NCBI GenBank assembly: GCA_964507445.1
Contig: CAZDQF010000001.1
Coordinates: 434,001 to 498,000, forward strand
From: GCA-2683135 sp964507445
GTDB lineage: Bacteria; Planctomycetota; GCA-002687715
DNA length: 64,000 nucleotides
Reading direction: 5' to 3'
The notes beneath the pieces are model-generated. The model searched no databases, was not told the DNA's origin, and saw nothing but the letters and a program-made list of their open reading frames with translations. The position numbers and the translations under genes are program-made. Positions within the stretch are counted from its first letter, which is position 1. Each line of letters starts with the position of its first letter. Of this stretch, positions 34,162-43,363 are shown one piece after another.

Positions 34162-34974
34162 CCCGGGGCCTCCCCCGGTCTCCACCGACACGGAGGCCAA
34201 CCCCTGGCTCAGCACCAGGGTGCAGGGAGCGTCGTCCGCCAGCTCCACGTCCACGCTGCGGATCTCCGGCGGCGGGCCTCCCACGCGCACCTCGTTGGAG
34301 GCGAGCCAGACCGTGTACGGACCGGCCGGGAGCCGGGGCAGCACCGTGTCCCCCTTGCCGTCATGACGAGCGGAGAACAGGACATCCGATGGCCCCACGT
34401 CGTCCTTCATCCAGGCGCGGAACAACGGAAACCGCGTCGGCACCCTGACCCCCCGAGGGGTCAGGAACAGCAGAAAGGCCGGGGTCTCCTCAGCGGTCTT
34501 GAGGAGCAGCCGCGCCTTCCCCTCCGGGGCGCGGATGAGCACGTCGTGGACACCCCCCTGGCGACCGTCCACCTCATGATGGACATGGAACGCGGGACCG
34601 TCGAGGGCGATGGGCAGGCGGCAGGAGACCACCACCGGGTGCTTGGCCAGGGGCCGGGAGCGAAACGCCCCGTCGCCGTAGACGTCCACGTTGGTGGGGG
34701 GCTCTTCCACGTTCTCCTTGCTGCGGATCACCACGCGGTAGCCCACCCGCTTGTCCGTGGTCGCGGGGACCACCCGGCCGCGGACACGGAACTCCGCGGT
34801 GTTGGGGCTCACGGCGGGCGGATCGACGCTCTCCGACCCGCCCTGCGGCGACGACGCGGGAGCGGCCGGTTCAGCCTCGCCCTCATCACTCCCACACCCG
34901 CACGACAGGCACACCCACAGGCCCAGGGTCAGGGCCGCGGATCCGTTCTTCAACCCCCTCGGCGCTCGCGTCAT
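34147..34974 (-). CDS. putative lipoprotein of unknown function
   Basis: A 275-residue protein with an N-terminal hydrophobic segment ending in 'LWVCLSCGCGS', probably a lipoprotein signal, then an acidic/proline linker. The rest is beta-rich, with a carboxypeptidase-regulatory or transthyretin-like flavour ('FRVRGRVVPATTDKRVGYRVVIRSKEN' near 60, 'LPRLPAGPYTVWLASNEVRVGG' near 215). I do not recognise a family. Its ATG overlaps the stop of the metalloprotease gene (ATGA), so it is translated from the same message. Its 3' end overlaps ferrochelatase by 15 bases on the other strand. Role unknown, plausibly a surface accessory of the protease. Confidence 0.7.
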   Translation of the reverse strand: MTRAPRGLKNGSAALTLGLWVCLSCGCGSDEGEAEPAAPASSPQGGSESVDPPAVSPNTAEFRVRGRVVPATTDKRVGYRVVIRSKENVEEPPTNVDVYGDGAFRSRPLAKHPVVVSCRLPIALDGPAFHVHHEVDGRQGGVHDVLIRAPEGKARLLLKTAEETPAFLLFLTPRGVRVPTRFPLFRAWMKDDVGPSDVLFSARHDGKGDTVLPRLPAGPYTVWLASNEVRVGGPPPEIRSVDVELADDAPCTLVLSQGLASVSVETGGGPGSGGR

Positions 34975-37907
34975 TGGGTTATCAAGGCGATGGGGTCGGT
35001 CAGCGCCACCACGGCGCCGCTGGGGTTGATGACCGCTCCCACGGCGTAGACCGGAGGCGCCCCCGCCGGGAGCGGCCAGATGGTGGTGACGCCGGTCCCC
35101 GATCCGTTGGGGTTCACGCTCCCCCCAAGGGCAGGAAGCAGCGCCGGTGACGACAGGGACGTGGTGGTCAGCGAGTCCCAGAGCAGGTGGATGATTCCCA
35201 CGTTGGTGGGGATCCCGGGGCTGACCCCGCTGGAGGAGAGGGCGATCTGGAACGTGGCGCCGGAGGTCACGCTCACCGGCACATCCGAGATGCCGATGGA
35301 GACCGGCTGCCCCATGGTCAGGGTGCCGCTGATCTCCAGGTGCGGGATGCGCACCGCGGAAGCGAACGGCTCGTTGCCGCCGCCGATGAAGTCGCGATAA
35401 ACGAGGACGGCGGCGCCGCTCACCGGGTCGGCCAGGAAGGTCGGCCCCTGACCGGGATCGCTCAGGTCCACGTCCGGCCCGGAGAACGGCACGCCGGCCG
35501 GCCCCTGGAAGGTCAGCCCGTCTCGGGAGTAGGCGTAGGCCAGGGTGTGGGTGCCCACGGCGCCGTACTCCATGGCCACGTACACCGCGTCCGCAGCGGC
35601 CACCACCACCGGTCGGTCGTTGGCGTCCGGGCTGCCGGCGTCCAGGGGGACGTCGCCGCCCCAGGTCATGCCCCCGTTCTGGCTGACCGAGACGTAGGCC
35701 TTGTTGCCGGACGACCCGACTCCCCCGCCGGCGGCGGAGTCATCCGCCCAGGCCACGTAGGCCCGTGAACCAAGGATCGCCACGGACGGCGCCGTGACGC
35801 TGGCCCCGGACACCATCTGGGCGCCCTGGGAGATTACGGTCTCCGCACCCCAGGTGACGCCCCCGTCCTGCGACGCCACGGCGTGGACCACGTAGTCACC
35901 GGACCCGTCGTCGCGCCAGGACACGATCACACGAGGACCGTCATGGGCCACCGCCACGTCCTGCGCGTCCCCTGAGAGCCCGCTCTCCAGCGGGGTCTCC
36001 ATCCAGGTGACGCCCCTGTCCTGGGAGACCAGCACCCAGACATCGTCCTGGTTGGCGCCGGAGAGCTGCTGACGATCGTCGACAAAGGCGATGATCACGC
36101 GATCCCCGTCCGCCACCAGGCACGGACCGTCCACGTCGTTGTGATTGAACCCGCCGCTGGAATGGCCCGGCACCTGGGTGTTGAGCACCGCCGCCGCGGA
36201 CCAGGACTGGCCCGCGTTGGTGGAGCGGGCGAAGCGCAGCTGCTCCGCGCCACCAAGACCGCCCGTGGACTCCTCGATCCAGCAGGCGTACACGGTGTCG
36301 TCGGAGACCGCCAGCCCGATGCGCTCCGCGTCGCTGGAGACGTGTCCCCCGGCGGTGCCGGTGTTCAGGTATGCCACGGAGCCCCAGGTGACGCCCCCGT
36401 CGGCCGAACGGTTGACCGCCACATCGGCGCTGTCGCTGACCATCTGAGCGGCGGCCGATCGGGACTCCTCCCAGGCGCAGACGATGGCGCCGCTGGCGCA
36501 CACCACCACCTTGGGGTTCTCGGAATCCGCGGCGTTGACACCGTCCCCCAGGTCTACCCGCTGGGGCGCGGCGAACGAGCGCCCCTCGTCCGAGGAGACC
36601 GCCACGTAGATGTCCTCTCGCCACGGCGGCGCGCCACGGGGGTCCGCGTAGGCCGTGGCCATACGTCCCGCGCCCACGCCCAGGGTGAGCCCGTCGGACC
36701 CGACGTTGTAGTTGGAAGAGTCTCCGTCGATGCGGTTCGGCAGACGGACCAGGGTCTGGGCCGGGCCGATCACCGGCGGCCCGGACAGGCATGGCCTGGA
36801 CGCCTTGAACGCCAGGATGGAGTTGATGGACCCGGTGCTGAACTGGGTGACGTTGCCGCCGCACCCGCCGAGACCGGCGCACATGATCCAGCAGCTACCG
36901 CCAGAGCAATGGCTGGCGTTCCAGTTGTGGCCGAGCTCGTGGCAGGTCAGGCCCACCCGGCTGGTGACGCTGTTGGTGTAGCGCTGTCCCAGCCCATAGC
37001 CGTAGCCGCCGCAGATCACACCCAGGTAGGCGATCCCGATGGTGCTCCCCGACAGGTTGCGCCCTGTCATGAGGTGCGCCACATCACGCTGCACCCCCGT
37101 GTGATTGGTGTTCCAGTGAATCCGGAACTGGTCCAGGAGACCGCTGGAGCTGTTGGTGCTGTAAGGGTTCGATCCGCCGCTGGTGCGGACGATGATGGTG
37201 GTGATGATGTACCCGATGCTGACGTCGCTCTGGTAGATGGCGTCCGTGCCGTTCATGACGTTCTCGGCATCCAGCACGGTGGCCGTCATGCTGCCGCCGT
37301 TGGCGTTGTAGAACTGGACGTCGCAGTCGATGGCGATCTCGCAGTACTTGAGGTTGCCGACGCCGGAGCGGACACCGCCGCCGCCATTGCCGGAGATCCC
37401 CGGCACCGGCACCGCCACGCAGACCCCGTTGTTGGGCACCGAGTCACGGGAGTCGTAGACCACGTGCTGATAGGGGGCGGCGGTGGGGTCGAAGTCCGAC
37501 AAGGGCTGGATCCCGATGGTCCGGTCCGGGAGACGGATGATGCCGTTGAGGGAGGACCCCACCCGGGAGACCGCCACCACGGAGCCATGGAGACCAGGGA
37601 TGGAGCCCCGGCACGTGGCCACCGGCGGCGGCGTCACGGGGACCAGGCCAGCGGCGGTGTCCGCCAGCAACCGGAAGCCCTGGCTTCGCATGGAATGGGG
37701 CTCGCAGCGCGCGACGTGGGGCTGATCGCCGACCCAGATCATGAACGTGAACGGACCGTTGGCGGCGGAAGGGGCCAGGTCCTGGATCGTCCCTCGCGTC
37801 ACATGGAGGGCGGAGAGGATCGCCGGCGGAGCGACCAGTGGCTGCGCGGGAACGGTGACGACGCAGACGAACAGCAGGGTGGCAAGGGTGCGAACGGCGA
37901 CAGGCAT
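34971..37907 (-). CDS. secreted reprolysin-like metalloprotease with Asp-box repeats
   Basis: A 978-residue exported protein. After a signal peptide (about 1-22) and a prodomain-like region comes a metzincin zinc site, H323-E-L-G-H327-N-W-N-A-S-H333, with nearby paired cysteines and 'SCWIMCAGLGGC', as in M12B (ADAM/reprolysin-like) peptidases. From about residue 400 there are about six Asp-box units of the S-x-D-x-G-x-T-W type ('SADGGVTW', 'SQDRGVTW', 'SQDGGVTW', 'SQNGGMTW'), suggesting a beta-propeller. A final beta domain of about 110 residues resembles the ends of the FG-GAP proteins here. The frame is open to 38009; ATG 37907 starts the signal. Extracellular protein degradation is likely; substrate unknown. 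Confidence 0.88.
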   Translation of the reverse strand: MPVAVRTLATLLFVCVVTVPAQPLVAPPAILSALHVTRGTIQDLAPSAANGPFTFMIWVGDQPHVARCEPHSMRSQGFRLLADTAAGLVPVTPPPVATCRGSIPGLHGSVVAVSRVGSSLNGIIRLPDRTIGIQPLSDFDPTAAPYQHVVYDSRDSVPNNGVCVAVPVPGISGNGGGGVRSGVGNLKYCEIAIDCDVQFYNANGGSMTATVLDAENVMNGTDAIYQSDVSIGYIITTIIVRTSGGSNPYSTNSSSGLLDQFRIHWNTNHTGVQRDVAHLMTGRNLSGSTIGIAYLGVICGGYGYGLGQRYTNSVTSRVGLTCHELGHNWNASHCSGGSCWIMCAGLGGCGGNVTQFSTGSINSILAFKASRPCLSGPPVIGPAQTLVRLPNRIDGDSSNYNVGSDGLTLGVGAGRMATAYADPRGAPPWREDIYVAVSSDEGRSFAAPQRVDLGDGVNAADSENPKVVVCASGAIVCAWEESRSAAAQMVSDSADVAVNRSADGGVTWGSVAYLNTGTAGGHVSSDAERIGLAVSDDTVYACWIEESTGGLGGAEQLRFARSTNAGQSWSAAAVLNTQVPGHSSGGFNHNDVDGPCLVADGDRVIIAFVDDRQQLSGANQDDVWVLVSQDRGVTWMETPLESGLSGDAQDVAVAHDGPRVIVSWRDDGSGDYVVHAVASQDGGVTWGAETVISQGAQMVSGASVTAPSVAILGSRAYVAWADDSAAGGGVGSSGNKAYVSVSQNGGMTWGGDVPLDAGSPDANDRPVVVAAADAVYVAMEYGAVGTHTLAYAYSRDGLTFQGPAGVPFSGPDVDLSDPGQGPTFLADPVSGAAVLVYRDFIGGGNEPFASAVRIPHLEISGTLTMGQPVSIGISDVPVSVTSGATFQIALSSSGVSPGIPTNVGIIHLLWDSLTTTSLSSPALLPALGGSVNPNGSGTGVTTIWPLPAGAPPVYAVGAVINPSGAVVALTDPIALITQ

Positions 37908-37941
37908 CTGGGGCTCCGAGACGGGGTGGGTTCCCCCTTCC

Positions 37942-37947
37942 ACTATA
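37942..37947 (-). promoter_or_regulatory. -10-like TATAGT for the protease-lipoprotein operon
   Basis: TATAGT on the minus strand lies 34 bases before ATG 37907. The 238-base divergent region 37908-38145 otherwise holds only the promoter of the HEAT-repeat gene. Confidence 0.45.
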
Positions 37948-38086
37948 GACTGTCCGCGAGCCGATCCAGAAGGCCAGCTTCTCCCATCCGCACCTAATTG
38001 CGATCTCACACCGTGCTTTCGCCGCGACGCTCGTCGGCGAGACCGTCGATCAGGCCTTGAAGCGGCCCGCCCTGACCGCGATCAGC

Positions 38087-38115
38087 ATGACGCCGGCCCG
38101 AGCCCGACTTAAGAT
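38087..38115 (+). promoter_or_regulatory. sigma-70-like promoter ATGACG-17-TAAGAT
   Basis: ATGACG (38087-38092) and TAAGAT (38110-38115) are separated by exactly 17 bases. This is the best two-box promoter in the window; the leader to ATG 38146 contains a GGAGG ribosome site. Confidence 0.6.
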
Positions 38116-38145
38116 CCACCTGGGACACCATGGAGGAACTCGCTC

Positions 38146-39156
38146 ATGAACGCCAACAGGCTGCTCTTCGCCTGGGCCGTCGCCGCCACCGTGATCGCCG
38201 CGCTGCTTGCTCTCAACCCGGGTCAGTCCGACCCCGAGCCGTCAGACAGAGACAACCGGGAGAGTCCGGACGCCGCCGCTGACGAGTCCACAGACCGGTC
38301 CGATGGGACTCTCGAGGACAGCGCCGCGGTCCAGACGCTTCGCGCCGCGATCGCCTCGCTGCGGGCCGAACGGGACCAGGCCCGATCCGACCGCGAGGCC
38401 GCACGAGCTACCATCTCCGAGTTGCGGACCGAGCTGACACAACAGAACGCCACGAAACGTGTCACGGTGACCGACGTCGTGGCCATGCTCGACGCGCTCA
38501 AGGGGAAGGGACTGTCAGCCCTCGTCAACCCGGCGGAGACTTCGAAGCTCCTCTCCGACCTGCGCGCTCTCGGCGGCGAGGGGGTGGACCTCCTCCTCGC
38601 CATGATCGACTCGGAGACGGCGACGGAGCGCATGCTGGCGGCCAAGTTGCTCGGCGACCTCGCCGACGGTCGCGCCATCGATGCCCTGGCGGAGGCGGCG
38701 GCGGACGAGAACGAGCGAGTCCGTATGATGGCCTCCCAGGCCCTCGCACTCATGGGCGACCCCGCGGCGGCGCAGTCCCTGCGACGGGTCCTGGACGGCG
38801 CCGCCGAGAATGACGTGGCGGTGCGCATCAACTCCCTGTTTGGCCTGTGCAAGCTGGGCGAAGCGCAGGCCATCAGCGAGGCCCGGGAGTTCCTCGCGTC
38901 CGACTCCGTGCCGGATGGTCAGAAGAGCGCTCTCGCCAACGGGCTCCTGCTGCTCGACACCCCTGCGGTGTTGCCGGCGGTGCGCACCCTCAGCGGGCTG
39001 GACAAGTCCAGCGCCCAACTCGGGGCCGCCGTGGTGCGCTACCTGGAGAAGATCCGGACGGACGTCGGTGCGCGCAACCTGCTCGGTGACATCATCGGCG
39101 ACACCTCCTACCCGCAATCGGTGCGCGACCTCGCCGCGCAGGTCCTGAACATGTAA
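38146..39156 (+). CDS. membrane-anchored coiled-coil HEAT-repeat protein
   Basis: A 336-residue protein with one N-terminal membrane helix or uncleaved signal (about 5-24), an acidic linker (26-55), a coiled coil (about 62-110, 'TLRAAIASLRAERDQARSDREAARATISELRTEL' region), and then HEAT/PBS-lyase-like helical repeats (about 125-330). Examples are 'LLAMIDSETATERMLAAKLLGDLADGRAIDAL', 'DENERVRMMASQALALMGDPAAAQSL' and 'VRINSLFGLCKLGEAQAI'. Such repeats bind partner proteins. No catalytic motif is visible, so a scaffold role at the membrane is the most that can be said. ATG 38146 has GGAGG nine bases upstream and a clear promoter. Confidence 0.8.
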   Translation: MNANRLLFAWAVAATVIAALLALNPGQSDPEPSDRDNRESPDAAADESTDRSDGTLEDSAAVQTLRAAIASLRAERDQARSDREAARATISELRTELTQQNATKRVTVTDVVAMLDALKGKGLSALVNPAETSKLLSDLRALGGEGVDLLLAMIDSETATERMLAAKLLGDLADGRAIDALAEAAADENERVRMMASQALALMGDPAAAQSLRRVLDGAAENDVAVRINSLFGLCKLGEAQAISEAREFLASDSVPDGQKSALANGLLLLDTPAVLPAVRTLSGLDKSSAQLGAAVVRYLEKIRTDVGARNLLGDIIGDTSYPQSVRDLAAQVLNM

Positions 39157-39160
39157 CGCC

Positions 39161-40081
39161 TCAGCGCAGCGCCGCCTGGAGCCGCTTCAGGTTGGCGCCC
39201 ATGACCTCGTCATAGGCGGAGAAACCCCGGTCCAGGTTCTCCGCCGGAGAGAACTCCACGCTGATCAGACCGAACCGGTCACGCAGCAACTTCTTGGTCT
39301 CCTCCGTCGGCGCGCCCTCCCACAAGATCACCCGCTTGGGCTTCCCCCCCTCCAGCTTCAGCTGGATCTCCGCCAGCTGCGCTCCCGTGGGAGCCGCCTC
39401 CGGGTCCAGGTCCAGGTTCTTGATGTCCCAGCCCATGGAGCGCGCGAGGTAGTTGTACGCGGGGTGGCTGGCCAGCAGGGTCACCTCACCCAACGCGGGC
39501 TTGAGGGCCGCCAGACCCTCCTTCCACTGGTCCAGGGACGCGACCACCGACGACAGGCCCTCGTCGAAGGTCGCCTTGTCCTCAGGCCACGCCTTGGCCA
39601 TGGCCGCAGCGATGGCACGGGCCTGCACCTTGGCCATCTCCGGGTCCACCCAGGTGTGTCCGTCGATCCCCTCATGGGTGTGGGTGCCCTCGCTGCCGCC
39701 GTGGCTGTGGGTGACCCCCTCATAGGTGATGAACTGGTCGTCGAGCCCGGCCACAGTGTCGCAGGTACGGCTGCGAGGCAGGCTCGCCCCCGCCACCCAC
39801 TTCTCGAACTCCGCGCCGTTCACCACCACCACCTGCGCCCCCTGATAGCGGGCGAGCACGTCCCGCGACGGCTTCCAGAAGATCGCGTCCTCCCCCGTGG
39901 GCAAGGGGCAGATCACCGGGACAGCGCCTCCGGCGATGCGCTCCGCCATCCACGCGGTGGGATGAAACGTGGTGTAGACCGCCTGCTCCAGCGACGCCGA
40001 CTCCCCGTCACCGGGAGCGGGAGCCTGATCGCAACACGTGACGAGGGAGACCACCAGCAGCATCAGAAACCAGGTACGCAT
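39161..40081 (-). CDS. ZnuA-like metal-binding protein of an ABC transporter
   Basis: A 306-residue exported binding protein of the zinc/manganese cluster 9 family, probably lipid-anchored ('VSLVTCC'). His40 ('TTFHPTAW'), a histidine-rich loop (about 125-142, five or more histidines), and histidine near 210 ('LLASHPAYNYLARSMGW') are the metal-site features of ZnuA-type proteins. It would capture Zn2+ or Mn2+ in the periplasm. It is the last gene of a four-gene operon, overlapping the permease stop by one base (TAATG). The partner permease is of the MacB/FtsX type, not ZnuB, which is unusual. The frame is open upstream to 40396 only as a shadow of the permease gene. Confidence 0.87.
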   Translation of the reverse strand: MRTWFLMLLVVSLVTCCDQAPAPGDGESASLEQAVYTTFHPTAWMAERIAGGAVPVICPLPTGEDAIFWKPSRDVLARYQGAQVVVVNGAEFEKWVAGASLPRSRTCDTVAGLDDQFITYEGVTHSHGGSEGTHTHEGIDGHTWVDPEMAKVQARAIAAAMAKAWPEDKATFDEGLSSVVASLDQWKEGLAALKPALGEVTLLASHPAYNYLARSMGWDIKNLDLDPEAAPTGAQLAEIQLKLEGGKPKRVILWEGAPTEETKKLLRDRFGLISVEFSPAENLDRGFSAYDEVMGANLKRLQAALR

Positions 40082-41247
40082 TACAAGAACCTCGAGAGAT
40101 CCGGAAGCAACAACGACAACAACAACAACCCGCCCAGCGCGAGCAGGCAAGAAAGGAGGCCGACGAAGCCCAGCTCCGCCGCGTGCAACCGCACCATGGT
40201 GAAGCGACTGCAGCCGATACGGTCCAGGGTCAGCATCTCGCGGGCGCGCAACCGCATGGACAGGGCCACCACCAGGACCAGCAGCAGCAGCGTGGTGGAG
40301 GCCAGCACGCTCCAGTACCCGTCCAGGAACGCCTTGACGCGGAACACGAAGCCCATGAGCTCGTCCACCACGTCCTTCGGCACGAGCATCTGCCATTCGC
40401 GGGACACGTTGAACTCCGCCTTGAGCAGGGTGCTGGACTTCAGGTCCGGGGGCACGACGATGATGGCGGAGAGCGGGAGCAGCTCCGGTCGGCCGTGATA
40501 GTGGAAGGTGTGGGCGTTATCCGGAGTGACCTCGTTGTACCGCAACAACGCGGGGCTCAGGTGGATCCGGTCCCCCTTCTCCCCCAGCACCAGGCCCTTG
40601 TCCACTCCGGCCGCCTCGTCGTGACCGTGGACAAGCCCCTCCAGGATCCACGTGGTCCGCACGTCCACGAACACCACGTCGTCGTCCGGGGTGCCCGCCG
40701 GCTCGAGCACGCCGCAGACCGACATCTTCAGCGCCGGGGGCTTGGAGATGTCATACAGGTCCCTGCGATCGGAGAAGAGATGGTCACCGACGCCGAGTCC
40801 GAGGTCCTGCGCCGCCGTGGCTCCCAGCATCACGTCCCCCAGCTGCAACGGGAAGGTCCCGGACGCCGGCCGCAGTCCGCGCAACTCGAAGTACTCTCGG
40901 GTCGTCCCTACCACGGGACGCTCCCGCGCCGTGTGACGGGCGTTGACGGGGATCGGGGTGCCCAACCCGCCGTCCTCCATCCGCAGCAGCTGGGACCAGG
41001 GGATCGTGTCCAGGTCCGCTTCCCGGAAGTAGAGGCTGGCCATCACCAGGTCGAAGCGGTTGCCCTTCGCCCCTGCCACCAGCGGAGTCTGCCGGGCGCG
41101 CGCCCCCAGCTCCTGCTCGTAGCGATCGATCAGCGTCCTGGTGGCCAGCGGGAGGAACACGGGCACGGCCAGGCTCAACACCAGGACCGTGGTCTGCACC
41201 CGGCTGTGGCAGAGGTGCCGCCACGAGAGCAGCCAGATGCCCCTCAA
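40081..41247 (-). CDS. ABC transporter permease, MacB/FtsX type
   Basis: A 388-residue membrane protein with one N-terminal helix (about 18-37), a large extracytoplasmic domain (about 40-285) and three C-terminal helices (about 290-315, 342-362 and 365-385). 'REMLTLDRIGCSRFTMVRLHAAELG' near 325 is the coupling-loop signature of MacB/LolC/FtsX permeases. These usually do not carry substrates through a channel but act mechanically on envelope cargo. It overlaps the ATPase gene by 4 bases and the binding protein by 1 base. Cargo could be metal, a lipoprotein or the metal-binding protein itself. Confidence 0.87.
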   Translation of the reverse strand: MRGIWLLSWRHLCHSRVQTTVLVLSLAVPVFLPLATRTLIDRYEQELGARARQTPLVAGAKGNRFDLVMASLYFREADLDTIPWSQLLRMEDGGLGTPIPVNARHTARERPVVGTTREYFELRGLRPASGTFPLQLGDVMLGATAAQDLGLGVGDHLFSDRRDLYDISKPPALKMSVCGVLEPAGTPDDDVVFVDVRTTWILEGLVHGHDEAAGVDKGLVLGEKGDRIHLSPALLRYNEVTPDNAHTFHYHGRPELLPLSAIIVVPPDLKSSTLLKAEFNVSREWQMLVPKDVVDELMGFVFRVKAFLDGYWSVLASTTLLLLVLVVALSMRLRAREMLTLDRIGCSRFTMVRLHAAELGFVGLLSCLLALGGLLLLSLLLPDLSRFL

Positions 41248-41921
41248 GCCGCCGGGGCTCCCATGTCATTGATGTCCACGACCCGATCGAAGCGATCCAG
41301 GATCCCATGGTTGTGGGTGACCATGAGCAGGGTCGCGCCCCGCTCGGCGACCCGCTCGAACAACAGGTCAAGGGTGCTCCCGGCGGTCCGCGGGTCCAGG
41401 TTCCCCGTCGGCTCGTCGCACATGATGAGGGCCGGCTCGGTGACCAGCGCACGGCAGATGGCGACCCGCTGCCGCTCCCCCTGCGACAACCCTCGCGGGC
41501 GCCGCGCCAGCCCGTGGGCGATGCCCATCTTCTCCGCCAGCCGCCGCGCCCGCTCCCGCGCCTCGTCGTCGAGGGTGAGATGAGAAGTCACCTGGTACGG
41601 CAGCAGGATGTTCTCGTACGCGGAGAGGTACTCCAGCAGCTCGAACTGCTGGAACACCAACCCCACGGAGCCGATCCGGAACCGACGCCGTTCTCCATCC
41701 GACAGGGCGCCGACGTCGCGACCCTCCACCATCACCCGCCCGGCGTCGGGCACCAAGATTCCGGCGATCAGGTTCACCAGGGTGGTCTTCCCGGTCCCGC
41801 TGGGGCCGATGCACGCCACCCGCTCACCGGCCCGGATGGCCAGCTCACGGACGCTCAGCTGGAACCCCCCGTCTCCGTAGGCGAAGCGGAGGTCATGGAC
41901 CCCGATCATGGGCCGGGTCAC
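41244..41921 (-). CDS. ABC transporter ATP-binding protein (LolD/MacB class)
   Basis: A 225-residue cytoplasmic ATPase: Walker A 'GPSGTGKTT' near 40, Q-loop 'VFQQFELLEYLSAYEN' near 92-107, signature 'LSQGERQRV' near 145, Walker B 'LIMCDEPTGNLD' near 165, and switch histidine in 'VTHNHG' near 200. It energises the adjacent permease. The start is GTG 41921, overlapping the stop of the upstream gene (GTGA); ATG 41909 is an alternative four codons in. Confidence 0.92.
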   Translation of the reverse strand: MTRPMIGVHDLRFAYGDGGFQLSVRELAIRAGERVACIGPSGTGKTTLVNLIAGILVPDAGRVMVEGRDVGALSDGERRRFRIGSVGLVFQQFELLEYLSAYENILLPYQVTSHLTLDDEARERARRLAEKMGIAHGLARRPRGLSQGERQRVAICRALVTEPALIMCDEPTGNLDPRTAGSTLDLLFERVAERGATLLMVTHNHGILDRFDRVVDINDMGAPAA

Positions 41922-43201
41922 TTCCCCGACCTCTCGTCCCGGGGCGTCATGGGCTCGGGGATGGTGGCCTCGACCTCCTTCTGCTCCAGGGTCTCGCTGC
42001 CTGAGATCCGCCAGCCCGACTCCGTCTGGCCGACGGAGTAGCGGGCCTGGTACTCGTTGGTCCGATGATGGGAATGGCCCCAGTGAAAGACGGACCCGTC
42101 CACCTGCCAACGGGCCAGCACCTGGAACCACGGCCCTTGATCGCCCGTGCCGATGATCTCCACGTCCGTCTCCAGAGGACGGACGCTGGTGACGCGGCTC
42201 ACCGCCCCGCCCTCCTCCTGCATGACCAGGCTGGCGTAGATCTCGTTGAACAGGGACTCCAGCAGGTCACCGTGCACGCTCCGCTCCAGGGCGTCGTAGA
42301 TGTCGCTGCGATCCGTGAAGTGGAACGCCCCGTAGATGTTGGCGTGCAGGGGCCGGAAGATCTCCAGGGCCTCCGCCTCGCTGGGCAGACCGGCGTCCTC
42401 GGCTGCCCATGGGGCGTCCATGCGGAAGTGATCCCAGGAAGCGGCCGCCGTGGCCAGCCCCAGGACAACGGCCACCCCATAGGGACCCCGCCAGCGCAAG
42501 GTCCGCCCTGACAACGACCCCACGCCCCCCCACGCCAGCAGCAATGCCAGGACTCCGAGGGACAACATGGGGAGCTGGGTCACGGGGGCCGCCGTCCCGT
42601 GGGTTGGCACGGGGAGGAACCGGTCCTCCGGCTCCTTGTCGGAGCGGTGCCAGGTGTACCCGGGCTCGTCCTTCCGGAACGTGATCACCTCCTCCTCTCC
42701 CTGGGCCAGGATGACCGCCGCCACTTCCATGGGGGGGATGTCGGTCCCGAAACCCACGGCGTAGTCGGGCGGAAACGGCCCCCACACGAACTTCACCGAC
42801 CCGGGCGGCGACAAGGCCGAGTACTCCAGGGTCAGGCGCACCTTGAACAGGGCGCGCAACCCGAACCTGGGGAACAAGGGGAGCAGGCTGTGCTCCGGCT
42901 CCGGCACGTCGAAGCGGGTATCCCTGGGGGTCACCTGGACGCCGTCGATGGACACCTCGTTGGAGGCCTTGAAGTAAGAGAACAGAGCCTGACGGAGCGG
43001 CTCCTCCTCGTCCGGCCCCAGGTCCTCCAGCTCCTGTCGCGGCACCTTCACGATCTCGTCGCAGAACACCAGGTTCATCATGATGATCATGATCACCTTG
43101 CGATCCTCGATGCGGACGCGGACGTCCACATCCGGCCCGTCGTTCGGGTGCCAGGGCAGAGCGCAGCAGAGCAGCGTCAAGGCGGTCGCCATCGGGCTCA
43201 T
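41918..43201 (-). CDS. membrane protein of unknown function, first gene of ABC operon
   Basis: A 427-residue protein I do not recognise. An N-terminal signal-like segment (about 1-16) is followed by a beta-rich domain (about 22-205). Two hydrophobic helices (about 212-230 and 238-256) and an alpha/beta C-terminal domain of about 170 residues follow. The topology suggests one domain on each side of a hairpin, or two extracytoplasmic domains. Motifs worth noting are 'VIMIIMMNLVFCDEIVKVPR' near 36 and 'HWGHSHHRTNEYQARYSVGQTESGWRISG' near 380. It leads the operon with the ATPase, permease and metal-binding protein. ATG 43201 has a GGTGAGG site directly upstream; the frame is open to 43330. Likely an accessory to that transporter. 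Confidence 0.75.
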   Translation of the reverse strand: MSPMATALTLLCCALPWHPNDGPDVDVRVRIEDRKVIMIIMMNLVFCDEIVKVPRQELEDLGPDEEEPLRQALFSYFKASNEVSIDGVQVTPRDTRFDVPEPEHSLLPLFPRFGLRALFKVRLTLEYSALSPPGSVKFVWGPFPPDYAVGFGTDIPPMEVAAVILAQGEEEVITFRKDEPGYTWHRSDKEPEDRFLPVPTHGTAAPVTQLPMLSLGVLALLLAWGGVGSLSGRTLRWRGPYGVAVVLGLATAAASWDHFRMDAPWAAEDAGLPSEAEALEIFRPLHANIYGAFHFTDRSDIYDALERSVHGDLLESLFNEIYASLVMQEEGGAVSRVTSVRPLETDVEIIGTGDQGPWFQVLARWQVDGSVFHWGHSHHRTNEYQARYSVGQTESGWRISGSETLEQKEVEATIPEPMTPRDERSGK

Positions 43202-43324
43202 CCTCACCCCCCGACAGCGCCGCATCAAGCCGCCAACCCAGGCTCCCCCCCGACCCGGATTCCGTGAATAACCCATGGATCCCGGTGGTTCACCGTGTCG
43301 CTCGAAGGAACCGGCGATTCCGGC

Positions 43325-43330
43325 TATCAT
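43325..43330 (+). promoter_or_regulatory. -10-like TATCAT for the M28 peptidase gene
   Basis: TATCAT lies 33 bases before ATG 43364; the leader includes a GGAAGAG ribosome-site candidate. Confidence 0.45.
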
Positions 43331-43363
43331 TTCGGCTCATCATTGCACGGAAGAGACCAATCC

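Noticed and set aside
36141..37997. A 618-codon plus-strand open frame opposite the metalloprotease
   Set aside because: Composition is arginine/glycine/valine/histidine-rich with no family match, while the minus strand encodes clear zinc-site and Asp-box motifs.
40100..40130. CAACAA-type tandem repeat at the permease 3' end
   Set aside because: On the coding strand it simply encodes leucines of the last membrane helix and is short; no separate function is suggested.
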